From JACVRN01 sp035276685 (GTDB lineage Bacteria > Acidobacteriota > Blastocatellia > Pyrinomonadales > Pyrinomonadaceae), in NCBI GenBank assembly GCA_035276685.1, contig DATELK010000212.1:12002-76001 (forward strand): DNA of 64,000 nucleotides, read 5' to 3'. The position numbers and the translations under genes were made by a program. Positions 43,001-51,604 of this stretch are shown piece by piece. Numbering within the stretch: position 1 is the stretch's first letter; the number at the start of each line of letters is the position of its first letter. The notes under the pieces were generated by a model. That model ran no database searches. It had not been told where the DNA came from and saw only the letters and a program-made list of their open reading frames with translations.

Positions 43001-46000
43001 TGAAGCGAAGACAGAAGAGAGCGTTCCCGCGCAGGCTCAGGATGTGGGCGAAGAGACTTCTGAAACGATAGAGGCGAAGAGCAACGGCGAGGCGACTGAA
43101 GCCAGCCCCGCGATAAGCGACGGCGGGCCGTTAACTCTGGACGACGCTCTGCCGAAGACTCTGGCAGAGATGTTATACAGGGCCGCCGAAAGCTCTACCG
43201 AGGGCGTCACGTACCTTTCGGGTCAGTCGGTTGAGAATCAATCTTATAGCCGCCTGCTGGACGAAGCGACGGCTTTGCGTCGTCTGCTCTCTTCAAACGG
43301 CGTCCGCGCGGGCGAGCCTGTGATTCTACAACTGGAAGACAATCGACAGTTCGTCTCGGCCTTCTGGGCCTGCGTGTTGGAGGGAGCAGTGCCTGCTCCG
43401 CTTGCGACTGCTCCTAGCTACGAGCAGGAGAGCAACGCGACACGCATGCTACAGAACGTCTGGCAGATGCTCGGTTGCCCGCTGGTTCTAACCGACACGG
43501 CACGCGCCGCGCAGATAAGGGAAGTGCTTGAGCAGGCTGGCGACGAAGTCAAAGTAGTGGCTCTGGAAGAGGCTGCTGCTGTCGAGGACGCAGTTGAAAG
43601 GGCGCGTGTAGAAGTAAGCCCGGACGATTTGGCGCTCCTGCTCTTCACTTCTGGCAGCACGGGCAAGCCCAAGGGAGTGCAGCTCTCGCACCGCAACCTG
43701 ATTAGCCACGCGGTCGCAAACATAGAGCTTAGCAGCTACACCGTCGAAGACGTTTCTCTCAACTGGATGCCACTGACACACGTCGGCGGCATAGTCATGT
43801 TCCACCTGAGGGATGTCTTCATAGGTTGCAGGCAGGTACACGTTCCTACTTCGGAGATACTGGCGGAGCCGCTTCGCTGGCTGGACTTGATGGACGAGTA
43901 CGGGGCGACCACGACCTGGGCCGCTAACTTCGCCTACGGCTTAATCAACGAAGAGATAGAGCGGCTTAACAGTGAGTCGAGCGCGAGAAGCTGGGACTTG
44001 AGCCGCATGAGGTTCATAGTCAACGGCGGCGAGGCCGTCAACGCAGCCACAGGTAGAAAGTTCCTGCAACTGCTTTCACGCTTCGGCTTGCCCGCCACCT
44101 CCATGCGCCCCGCCTACGGGATGTCCGAGACCTCTTCCGCCATTACCTTCTCAAGCGGCTTCACCCTTGACAGCATCTCTGACAGCGACAAGTTCGTCTC
44201 GGTCGGAGTCCCCTACGCGGGCGTGACGCTCAGAATCGTGGACGAGAAGGGAGAGGTGACTTCGGAAGGCAACACTGGCTACCTGCAAGTCAGGGGCAGC
44301 ACCATCACTTCCGGCTACTACAAGAATCCTTCCTTGAACGCGGAGGTCTTCACGGACGGCTGGTTCATCACGGGCGACCTCGCTTTCATCAAAGATGGAA
44401 GCATGACGATAACGGGCCGCGAGAAGGATGTCATCATCATCAACGGCGCTAACTACTACAGCCACGAGATAGAATCGGTGGTGGAAGAGATTCCGGGCGT
44501 GGTCGGCTCCTACACGGCGGCCTGCGCGATTCGCAAGCCGCAGAGCGACACGGACGGCGTGGCCATCTTCTTCAACTCGGAGCTTGCGGAGCAGGACGAG
44601 CAGATAAAGCAGATTAATGAGATTCGGCAGAAGGTCGGGCAGAAGTTCGGCGTCCGCCCGGACTACGTGCTGCCCGTAGAGAAAGAGGAGATTCCAAAGA
44701 CCTCCATCGGCAAGATTCAGCGCACGCAACTGCGCCAGCGATTCGAGGCGGGCGGCTTCTCCACGCTTCTCAAAAAACTTGACCTCGCCTTTGAGAGCGC
44801 CAACACCTTGCCCGACTGGTTCTATCGGCAGGTCTGGCGACCGAAGCACGCCAGGCAATCCGCGCGACGCACGGGGACGAAAAGGTTCCTGCTCTTTCTT
44901 GACGAAGCAGGTCTGGGAGCAAGGCTCGGCGAGCGGTTGTCTGAGACAGGCTCGCAGTGCATCACGGTCGCGGCAGGCACGGAGTTCAGGCGCGACTCGC
45001 GATTCGGATTTCAACTGAGCCCGCAGCGGCCAGAGCATTACGAGCAGCTTCTGGCATTGCTCGCGGAAGATGGACTGCTGCCGGAAGAAGTCCTGCACCT
45101 CTGGGCCTACGACGCGCCGCAAGCGAGCGACCTGAAGAGTTTAAGCGGCTCACAGGAGCGAGGCTTTTACAGCATCTTTCAACTGGCGCAGGCGCTCTCT
45201 CAAGTGATTAAGGGAGACGCGCAGGAAGCATCGTCTTCATCCATCGGCACAGTGCGCTTGACGGTCGTCACCGCGGACGCTCAGCCTAGCGCTGAGGGCA
45301 CCATGCGCGTCTTTCATCACGCGGCGTTGCCGGGCCTGCTCAAGAGCATGCGCTCGGAGTTGCCGTGGCTTGAGTGCCGACAGGTGGATTTGGAGAGCGG
45401 CGGGATAGAGAAAGGCGCGGAGCAGGTCTTAAAGGAACTCTCTCTCTACAAGCCGGACGCGGAAGTCTCTTACAGGAGCGGCGTGCGGCTCGTGCCTCTG
45501 CTTCGCAAGGCGCAGATGCTCAGGGAAGACCGTCAGCCCGTTCCATTCAAGCGCGGAGGCCTTTATCTCTTGACGGGCGGCACGGGCGGCGTCGGCTCTC
45601 ACCTCGCGCGCTGCCTGATAGAGCGCTACGGAGTACGGCTGCTGCTAGTGGGCCGCACTCCCCTTGATTCAAACGAAGCCGACACGACATCTTCCGTAGG
45701 GTCTTCCGATTCAGCAGCGGTGTCCCGGCGCTTGGAGCGGCTGCGCGCCATAGAGAGCGCAGGCGCAGACAACTGCCTGTACCGTGCCGTGGACGTGTGC
45801 GACCTCGAAGGCTTGCGCCGCGCCGTGCGCGATGCGGAAGAGCGATGGCAGGAGCCGCTCGCGGGCGCGCTTCATCTTGCGGGGGAAGAGAATCTTGCGC
45901 GGCACTGGCGCGAGATAAACGAGCAGTGGATAGCGGCGCAGACCAGGGAAGCGCTTGAGGCTGCGATGCGCTCGAAGGTAGAGGGCACGTGGGCGCTCTA

Positions 46001-46937
46001 CGAAATCCTGCGCGAGCGCGTTGGAGCTTTCTTCGTGGGCTTCTCCTCTGTCAACAGCCTCTTCGGCGCGGCATCCTTCGCCTCTTACTCTGCCGCCAAC
46101 AGCTTCCTCGACGGATACGTTCAGTATCAACAGGAACGAGCGGGAGGCGTGCGCGGCTGGTCGTTTAACTGGACTATGTGGGACGGGATGGGTATGAGCG
46201 AAGGAGCGCCCGCCTTCACGAGAGAAGCGTCGCGGAGCCTCGGCTATCACATCGTCACCGCCGAACAGGGAGTGCAATCCCTTCTCGCGGGATTGTCTAG
46301 GAAGCCTTCGAGGATAGTTGTAGGCGTGGACGCGGCGCAGGGGCAGGCGCGTCGCGTGGTGGAGAGCCTGACTCCGCCAGCGCGAAAGCTAGTAGCATAT
46401 TACACGGCCAATGCTCCGGCGGACTCTCTCGGCTCAAGGCTCAGAGAGGCGCTGGCAAGTGATGCTTCGGAACGTAAGCCTGTTGATTGCGAGCTTGTGC
46501 TTGTGCAGGAGATGCCGCGCGCTGCGGGCGGCGAGATTGACAGGCGTAAGCTGTCGCTTCCCGTCCGGCGTAAGAGCCGACAGAAGTCAGGTCAGGATGC
46601 GCCGCGCACGGACGTGGAGATTCAGCTGGCTGAGATTTGGAAGCGGCTGCTGGGCATCAGGGAGCTTGGCATTCACGACAGCTTCTTCGAGCTTGGCGGG
46701 CACTCGCTGCTGGCCATACAGCTCATCTCGCAGGTCAACAAGGCCTTCAAGGTAGAGCTTACACTGGCCCAGCTCTTTGAAGCGCCGACGATAGCCAGCC
46801 TCGCCGAGCTGCTGCTCAGGATTGAGTCTGCGCCCGGACAGGTGGAAGCCGTCGCTAGGCTTCGCAAACAACTGGACGCCATGACCGCCGAAGAGATAAA
46901 GGCGGCGCTTCTGGCACGACAGGGAGCGCAGGTCTAA
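40029..46937 (+). CDS. Hybrid megasynthase C-psiA-AL-KR-T, third alpha-hydroxy-acid-type module
   Basis: This 2302-residue protein has the same domain order as the protein at 371-7318. The C domain (about 6-445) has HHIISDG from His140. A decayed A domain follows (about 455-985), with no TSGSTG loop (IALAEQGG in its place) and Ala933 in GAVDE where the A10 Lys should be. A 50-residue acidic linker leads to the acyl-ligase domain (about 1040-1575; TSGSTGKPKG from Thr1207, WMPLTHVGG, GREKDVIIING). The KR (about 1595-2107) has GGTGGVG and Tyr2020 in SYSAAN. The carrier has Ser2226. The C-terminus (LRKQLDAMTAEEIKAALLA) is a probable docking helix for the next protein, which starts 7 bases later. 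By the same reasoning it would add an alpha-hydroxy acid made by on-line reduction of an alpha-keto acid. Confidence 0.9.
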   Translation: MVAEVFLFPMSFAQQRLWFLDQLEPESAAYNIPGAVRLRGRLDRSALSESLNEIIRRHEALRTSFNMLEGQPVQVITPSLQIELKVTSLEEVDEAEREEWAEKLVMEESQRAFDLKRAPLLRASLLRLGEEDHIFLLTMHHIISDGWSIGVMLAELTALYAAYLEGKPSPLPELPIQYADFAVWQRDWLKGEVLEEQLSYWKEQLGGELPALELPADYARPQVPTYEGAYYPFTLSQELTDSLKALSQQTGVTLFVTLLAAFKTLLYRYCGQEEIIVGTPIANRNRSETESLIGFFANTLALRSDLSGDPGFLELLNRIQKVMVGAHAHQDVPFEKIVEELQPERSLGSNPLFQVVFLLLDSLPKSVNLPGITFEPWKLDWKAVKFDLEFHVSDGPAGLTCSVAYSTDLFEEATIARLAVHYTTLLEAIVAAPETRISRLSMLNTSEREELLERSKAALSRPVPQATLAQLFAEQAARTPDATAVIFQEQSLSFRQLDEQSNRLARHLRSLSFSSGTVAGMLLERSSDLVVALLASLKAGCAVMPLEASAPPERWSGLIKQSSIKCLITNAALADRLLEVTDESSLPVLINLDAAASRIAEESPEPLDEAATFESDAYVIALAEQGGIRSVAFTHSDVQRRLSALQELFELREGERVLHKASFDESACVWELLWPLLYGGRVVVAPPDADDRAVRRLLITEQVSIAHADATALSAWLAAEETDAREDDEAAPSFALRLIIYSGEAAARPVAQIWQERGAQLAQVYEVRDACADVLVSLASARRAQPEAVLIEGRPVPNISVAVLDESGELAPVGVSGEICIGTERKQTGERGRWLADGRLRVEARAGVAAWIKGHRVVYSDVEAALLEHASIEECVVRARRAACGPRLAAYVVSASPVADGELTEWLGQRLPAFMLPQLFVELKRLPLRPGGAVDEAALANLSVTDERQIQELEQRLLEVEGVSEVAVVEQEVEDEQTLLHLLDIVAEPEAEAKTEESVPAQAQDVGEETSETIEAKSNGEATEASPAISDGGPLTLDDALPKTLAEMLYRAAESSTEGVTYLSGQSVENQSYSRLLDEATALRRLLSSNGVRAGEPVILQLEDNRQFVSAFWACVLEGAVPAPLATAPSYEQESNATRMLQNVWQMLGCPLVLTDTARAAQIREVLEQAGDEVKVVALEEAAAVEDAVERARVEVSPDDLALLLFTSGSTGKPKGVQLSHRNLISHAVANIELSSYTVEDVSLNWMPLTHVGGIVMFHLRDVFIGCRQVHVPTSEILAEPLRWLDLMDEYGATTTWAANFAYGLINEEIERLNSESSARSWDLSRMRFIVNGGEAVNAATGRKFLQLLSRFGLPATSMRPAYGMSETSSAITFSSGFTLDSISDSDKFVSVGVPYAGVTLRIVDEKGEVTSEGNTGYLQVRGSTITSGYYKNPSLNAEVFTDGWFITGDLAFIKDGSMTITGREKDVIIINGANYYSHEIESVVEEIPGVVGSYTAACAIRKPQSDTDGVAIFFNSELAEQDEQIKQINEIRQKVGQKFGVRPDYVLPVEKEEIPKTSIGKIQRTQLRQRFEAGGFSTLLKKLDLAFESANTLPDWFYRQVWRPKHARQSARRTGTKRFLLFLDEAGLGARLGERLSETGSQCITVAAGTEFRRDSRFGFQLSPQRPEHYEQLLALLAEDGLLPEEVLHLWAYDAPQASDLKSLSGSQERGFYSIFQLAQALSQVIKGDAQEASSSSIGTVRLTVVTADAQPSAEGTMRVFHHAALPGLLKSMRSELPWLECRQVDLESGGIEKGAEQVLKELSLYKPDAEVSYRSGVRLVPLLRKAQMLREDRQPVPFKRGGLYLLTGGTGGVGSHLARCLIERYGVRLLLVGRTPLDSNEADTTSSVGSSDSAAVSRRLERLRAIESAGADNCLYRAVDVCDLEGLRRAVRDAEERWQEPLAGALHLAGEENLARHWREINEQWIAAQTREALEAAMRSKVEGTWALYEILRERVGAFFVGFSSVNSLFGAASFASYSAANSFLDGYVQYQQERAGGVRGWSFNWTMWDGMGMSEGAPAFTREASRSLGYHIVTAEQGVQSLLAGLSRKPSRIVVGVDAAQGQARRVVESLTPPARKLVAYYTANAPADSLGSRLREALASDASERKPVDCELVLVQEMPRAAGGEIDRRKLSLPVRRKSRQKSGQDAPRTDVEIQLAEIWKRLLGIRELGIHDSFFELGGHSLLAIQLISQVNKAFKVELTLAQLFEAPTIASLAELLLRIESAPGQVEAVARLRKQLDAMTAEEIKAALLARQGAQV

Positions 46938-46943
46938 AACCGC

Positions 46944-49424
46944 ATGAGCATAGAGAACCTACTGGACGCCGCGCAGTCTTCGGACGAGAAGGAGCGTCTT
47001 CTGGCCCTGCTGCTGGAAGATGAAGGCTTCAGCCTCGCCCAGGCGGACACGATTGCGCCCAGAAGCGGGGAGCTAATAGACCCGCCGCTCTCCTTCGCGC
47101 AGCAGCGCCTCTGGTTCCTAAATCAATTACAGCCTGAGAGCCCCTTCTACAACATCCCTGCGGCCGTGCGCCTCGCTGGCAAACTTAACGTCTCGGCTCT
47201 AAGACGCGCGCTCAACGAGATAGTACGCCGCCACGAAGCGCTCAGAACCAGCTTTCCCCAATCGGACGGGCGACCGCATCAATCAATCGCCGAAGAGTTA
47301 GAGCTTGAGCTTCCCGTCCTGTCGCTTGAGGAAGATGAGAGCAGCGAAGAGCGCGTGGTGGAGCTTGCGAATCTTGAAGCGCAGCGGCCCTTTGACCTGA
47401 GCCGTGGGCCGCTGATTCGCTCCACGCTGCTGAGATTGTCCGAGACGGAGCACGTGCTGCTTCTGACGATTCATCACATAGTCTCTGACGGCTGGTCGCT
47501 TGGTGTCTTCATCAGCGAGCTTGTCATCCTCTACGAGGCTTTCTCCGCAGGCGTGCCATCGCCTCTGCCTGAGCCCTCCATACAGTACGCAGACTTTGCC
47601 GTCTGGCAGAGAGACTGGCTGCAAGGAGAGGTAAGACAGAAGCAACTGGATTTCTGGAAAGAGCAATTGAGCGGAGCGCCTGCGGCGCTTGAGTTTCCCA
47701 CTGACCGCAGGCGGCCCGCCACGCAGAGCTTTCGCGGCGCGAATCAAACGCTCGTCGTTTCAAAGCATCTGACCGAGTCGCTCAAGACGCTGAGCCGCGA
47801 GGAAGGCTCGACGCTCTTCATGTCGCTGCTCGCGGGCTTCACGCTTCTGCTGAGCCGGTACAGCGGCCAGACGGATGTGGTCGTGGGAACGCCCACGGCC
47901 AACCGCTCGCGCCAGGAGATAGAAGGTCTCATAGGCTTTTTCGCCAACACGCTTGCGCTTCGCACGAGGGTTGACGAGACAGAGTCTTTCCGCGAGCTGC
48001 TCAATAGGGTGCGCGAAACGACCATGGCCGCTTTCGCCAACCAGGACCTGCCGTTTGAGCAGATAGTCGAAGAGCTACAGCCGGAGCGAGACATGGCGCG
48101 CTCGCCGCTCTTTCAGGTAATGCTGGCGCTACAGAATGCTCCCGTCTCGGAGATGAAGCTTTCGGGTCTGGCCCTGAGCCCGATTGAGACGGACAGCGGC
48201 ACGGCCATGTTCGACCTGCTGCTTTCGCTCGCGGAGACGGAAGAGGGACTCGCGGGGAAACTCGTCTACAGCACAGACCTCTTCGACGAAGGCACCATCA
48301 CGGAGTTCTTAGGGCGCTTCGGCTCGCTGCTCGAAGGCGCGGCCAAAGCGCCGGACGCTCCCGTCTACACGCTGCTCAGAGAGATTCCACCGCAGAAGCT
48401 GAGCCTCGTCGTGGCATCCACCTTCACGGCGAATCCTCTCTCCGATGCCTTGGGCTTCTGGCTCGAAGAGCTGCACACGCCTGCGCTGATTCGCTTCGCT
48501 CCCTACGGCCAGCTGTTCCAGCAGCTGCTTGACCCCGAAGGTCTGCTGGCCCGTAACAAAGAGGGCGTCAATCTCATATTGATGAGACTTGAGGATTGGT
48601 CGGCGGGCGAGAGACGGGATGACGCGAGCCGCCTTGAGCAGAACGTGCGGGAGTTTCTGGACGCGCTCCGTAGCTTCTCAGAGCAGCATTCTACAGAGAC
48701 AATCCTTGCCCTTTGCCCGCCGTCAGAGGCGGTCGCAACTGACGCTGCTTTCGCATCCGAGGTCTCGCGCCTCGAAGCCATGATTGCCCGCGAGGCGGCG
48801 CAGCTTACCGGAATCTCCGTGCTTCGTCACGAAGAGGTCTCAAAGCTTTACGAGGTCGCCGCAGTCAACGACCCGCACACGGACGAGCTTGGACACATAC
48901 CCTACACGCAGCAGTTCTTCACCGCGCTCGGCACGACAATCGCCCGCAAAATTTTCCAGACCTCTCTTGCATCATACGAGGTCATCGCGCTCGATTGTGA
49001 TGAGACGTTGTGGGGCGGCGTCTGCGGCGAAGACGAGCCTGAGGAGATGCAGACAGGCTTTCCCTATCGCGACCTGCATGAGAGGCTCCTGCGAGAGCGC
49101 GCATCAGGTCGTCTTCTATGCCTGTGCAGCAGAAACTCCGCTGGCGATGTGACGGAGGTCTTTCGACAACACTCCGGGATGCTCTTAAAGCCCGAGCATT
49201 TCATCTCAAGCCGCGTTAGCTGGAACTCTACCAGCGAGAATCTCACGTCGCTCTCAACTGAGCTTAATCTTCCGCTTGAGAGGTTCATCTACCTGAGCGC
49301 CAATCCCGTAGAGTGCGAGCAGGTGCGCGCACTTCATCCGGAGGTGCTAGTCGTCAGGCTCCCCGCAGATGCAGACAAGATGCAATCGTTCCTCAATCAC
49401 CTATGGATATTCGAGCAGTCATAA
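46944..49424 (+). CDS. Condensation domain fused to degenerate FkbH-type HAD domain
   Basis: This 826-residue protein has a helical N-terminus like the other acceptor docking ends (ERLLALLLEDEG), a condensation domain (about 47-480, HHIVSDG from His177) and then an FkbH-like part: the N-terminal subdomain (about 485-675) with HIPYTQQFF, and a HAD domain (about 676-826). FkbH proteins dephosphorylate 1,3-bisphosphoglycerate and load a glyceryl or lactyl unit on a carrier. Here motif I is kept (Asp684-Cys-Asp686-Glu-Thr-Leu-Trp), but the Lys of motif III is Thr763 and the Asp pair of motif IV is Ser785-Ala786, so phosphatase activity is doubtful. The usual C-terminal acyltransferase-like third is absent; a free copy begins the protein at 54947. 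The arrangement reads as a C-FkbH-T module split in two. An A domain is lacking. Confidence 0.85.
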   Translation: MSIENLLDAAQSSDEKERLLALLLEDEGFSLAQADTIAPRSGELIDPPLSFAQQRLWFLNQLQPESPFYNIPAAVRLAGKLNVSALRRALNEIVRRHEALRTSFPQSDGRPHQSIAEELELELPVLSLEEDESSEERVVELANLEAQRPFDLSRGPLIRSTLLRLSETEHVLLLTIHHIVSDGWSLGVFISELVILYEAFSAGVPSPLPEPSIQYADFAVWQRDWLQGEVRQKQLDFWKEQLSGAPAALEFPTDRRRPATQSFRGANQTLVVSKHLTESLKTLSREEGSTLFMSLLAGFTLLLSRYSGQTDVVVGTPTANRSRQEIEGLIGFFANTLALRTRVDETESFRELLNRVRETTMAAFANQDLPFEQIVEELQPERDMARSPLFQVMLALQNAPVSEMKLSGLALSPIETDSGTAMFDLLLSLAETEEGLAGKLVYSTDLFDEGTITEFLGRFGSLLEGAAKAPDAPVYTLLREIPPQKLSLVVASTFTANPLSDALGFWLEELHTPALIRFAPYGQLFQQLLDPEGLLARNKEGVNLILMRLEDWSAGERRDDASRLEQNVREFLDALRSFSEQHSTETILALCPPSEAVATDAAFASEVSRLEAMIAREAAQLTGISVLRHEEVSKLYEVAAVNDPHTDELGHIPYTQQFFTALGTTIARKIFQTSLASYEVIALDCDETLWGGVCGEDEPEEMQTGFPYRDLHERLLRERASGRLLCLCSRNSAGDVTEVFRQHSGMLLKPEHFISSRVSWNSTSENLTSLSTELNLPLERFIYLSANPVECEQVRALHPEVLVVRLPADADKMQSFLNHLWIFEQS

Positions 49425-49428
49425 AGCC

Positions 49429-49656
49429 ATGACACTTGAAGAGTTCTTTGGCGACATCTTAGAGGTCGCGCCCGCGAGCCTGATTGACGACGTGAGCCAG
49501 TCTAGCCTCGGCAGTTGGGACAGCCTCGCCCACATCAACATCATCACGGGGCTCGAAGAAGTGTACGGCGTCCAATTCAGCACCACGGAGATACAGTCTC
49601 TGAAATCCCTCGGCGACGCGCGACGTATGCTGCGCCAAAAGGGAGTAGAGGTCTAA
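49429..49656 (+). CDS. Free-standing acyl carrier protein
   Basis: This 75-residue acidic protein has the carrier signature GSWDSLAHI, with Ser32 as the expected phosphopantetheine site. The ATG at 49429 is 4 bases after the previous stop; a longer in-frame start would overlap the HAD gene. Free ACPs of this type partner FkbH-like proteins in glyceryl-ACP and lactyl-ACP pathways, and a full FkbH-like gene lies 2 kb downstream. It is therefore the likely carrier of the three-carbon unit before transfer to an assembly-line T domain. Confidence 0.9.
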   Translation: MTLEEFFGDILEVAPASLIDDVSQSSLGSWDSLAHINIITGLEEVYGVQFSTTEIQSLKSLGDARRMLRQKGVEV

Positions 49657-49680
49657 CCCCGCCAACCGAAACTATTCTTT

Positions 49681-49685
49681 GAGGA
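49681..49685 (+). promoter_or_regulatory. Ribosome binding site deciding a GTG start for radical SAM gene 6
   Basis: GAGGA lies 8 bases before the GTG at 49694. Starting there gives an N-terminus (fMet-FRICLVNMPF) that aligns with the other paralogs. The in-frame TTG at 49679 lies before this site and is rejected. Confidence 0.6.
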
Positions 49686-49693
49686 ATCAGACA

Positions 49694-51571
49694 GTGTTCA
49701 GAATCTGCCTCGTCAACATGCCGTTCGCGGCCCTGCACGCTCCCTCGATTGCCCTGACGCAGCTGAAGTCTGTGCTCGATAAAGAGTACGGCGACCGCGT
49801 GGAGGTCGAAGTCCTCTACCTGAATCAGGAGTTCGGGCGATACTTCGGCAAGGAGTCTTACGACTTCATCGCCACCGCGCCCGAATGCCACAACTCGGGT
49901 CTGGGCGACTGGTTCTTTCGACAGTCTGCCTTCCCTGAGATGGAGGACAACACGGAGCTGTACTTTCGTCGCTACTTCCCAGTCGCCAGCGAGCACACGA
50001 AAAGCTTTCGCCGCGCCGTTGAAGAAAAGCGCGCTGGCCTCAACGAGTATCTTGACAGATTGATTGACGAGCATCGTCTGAGCGAGGCGGACGTGGTCGG
50101 CATGACCTCCATGTTCGCGCAGAACCTAGCCTGCTTCGCACTGGCGAAGAGATTGAAGGAGCGTAACAAGGCGGTCGTCACGGTGATGGGCGGAGCCAAC
50201 TGCGAATCGCCCATGGGCCTTGAGATTGTCCGAAACGTCAAACAGATTGATTACGTCTTCTCCGGCCCTGCGCTGAAGAGCTTCCCCCAGTTTGTAGAGC
50301 GCCTGCTCAGCAGCCAGCCCGAAAGAATCGGCAGCATCAAGGGCGTGCTCTCGAAGTCGAACTGCCTGCCCATCAACGGGCAGTCGGCCATAGGCGAAGA
50401 GCTGGACATTAACGCCGACGTTCACCTTGACTACGGCCCGTTCATCAGGACGGTCAAAGAGAATTTCCCGAACAAAGAGGTCGAGCCTATCCTGATGTTC
50501 GAGACTTCGCGCGGCTGCTGGTGGGGACAAAAAGCGCACTGCACCTTCTGCGGTCTGAACGGCGCGTCCATGACATACCGCGCGATGGAGGCGGAAAGGG
50601 CCGTCGCGCAGTTCGACTCTCTCTTCAAGTATTCGGACGACTGCTCGCGCTTTGAGTGCGTGGACAACATCATGCCTACAAATTATCCGGCCGAAGTCTT
50701 CCCGCGCATCAAGACGCCCGCCAGGGCCAGCATCTTCTACGAGGTCAAGGCAGACTTAACTATTGATGAGCTGCAAGCGCTGGCGAAGGCGCGTGTGCGC
50801 TACATACAGCCCGGCATAGAGGCGCTCTCCACCTCTACCTTGAAGCTGATGAAGAAGGGAACCAGCGCCTTTCAGAACGTGAGCTTTCTGAAGAACTGCC
50901 TGAGCTGTGAAATCTTTCCGGTCTGGAACCTGCTCGTTGGTTTCCCCGGCGAAGATGAAGAGGTTTACAAGAAGTACCTGGCGGACATCCCCCTGCTTTA
51001 TCACCTTGTCCCGCCGAGCGGCGTCTTTCCGGTTCGCTACGACCGCTTCAGCCCCTACTTCGTGCAGGCCGAGCAGTACGGGCTTGACCTGCATCCCTTC
51101 GACTTCTACACGCTGACCTATCCATTCAGCCAGGAGTCTCTGGCGAACCTGGCCTACTACTTCGTGGACAGGAACGTCAGGGCCAAGTACATGACAGACC
51201 TCGTGCGCTGGATTAGCCAGCTACAGGAAAAGGTCTCCGTCTGGCACGCGCGCTGGTACGGGCGCGAGGCTTCCGCTCCGGCACCGAAGCTCTTCTTCAA
51301 GGACGGGCCGGATTCAAACATCGTCTGCGATTCACGCTCCGGGCAGTTGATAGAGCACAAGCTGACAGAAGCCGCCAGAGAAGTCCTAGGCGTGCTGAAC
51401 AAGCCCAAGCGCATGAGCCAGGTCGCGGCGGAGCTGAAACACCTGCCGGGCCTCGATGCAGAGGGAGAGATACATCACCTCGGCGAGCTTGGGCTCCTCT
51501 TTCACGAAAGCGACCGTTTCATCAGCCTAGTCCTTGGGGAAGAGCCGCCCACCATGAGCGCTCGCGCCTGA
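49694..51571 (+). CDS. Radical SAM/cobalamin-type RiPP maturase, paralog 6, separate from the others
   Basis: This 625-residue protein has the same architecture as the five tandem copies: NMPFAALHAPSIALTQ, the MGGANCESPMG block, Cys275-X7-Cys283-X2-Cys286 and a C-terminal PqqD-like segment (about 530-605). It differs by a short insertion near residue 225 (CLPINGQSAIGEELD) and by a more divergent C-terminal part (KRMSQVAAELKHL). It sits 27 kb from the other five and from the precursor gene, between an ACP gene and an FkbH-like gene, with no second precursor nearby. It may act on the same peptide, or on an ACP- or NRPS-bound intermediate. Membership of the family is clear; the substrate is not. 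Confidence 0.86.
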   Translation: MFRICLVNMPFAALHAPSIALTQLKSVLDKEYGDRVEVEVLYLNQEFGRYFGKESYDFIATAPECHNSGLGDWFFRQSAFPEMEDNTELYFRRYFPVASEHTKSFRRAVEEKRAGLNEYLDRLIDEHRLSEADVVGMTSMFAQNLACFALAKRLKERNKAVVTVMGGANCESPMGLEIVRNVKQIDYVFSGPALKSFPQFVERLLSSQPERIGSIKGVLSKSNCLPINGQSAIGEELDINADVHLDYGPFIRTVKENFPNKEVEPILMFETSRGCWWGQKAHCTFCGLNGASMTYRAMEAERAVAQFDSLFKYSDDCSRFECVDNIMPTNYPAEVFPRIKTPARASIFYEVKADLTIDELQALAKARVRYIQPGIEALSTSTLKLMKKGTSAFQNVSFLKNCLSCEIFPVWNLLVGFPGEDEEVYKKYLADIPLLYHLVPPSGVFPVRYDRFSPYFVQAEQYGLDLHPFDFYTLTYPFSQESLANLAYYFVDRNVRAKYMTDLVRWISQLQEKVSVWHARWYGREASAPAPKLFFKDGPDSNIVCDSRSGQLIEHKLTEAAREVLGVLNKPKRMSQVAAELKHLPGLDAEGEIHHLGELGLLFHESDRFISLVLGEEPPTMSARA

Positions 51572-51604
51572 GAGAATTGTCGGGGAAGGTTAATAGTTAA
51601 AGAG

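Noticed and set aside
49679..49693. TTG start for radical SAM paralog 6
   Set aside because: GTG 49694 has GAGGA 8 bases upstream and aligns with the other N-termini.
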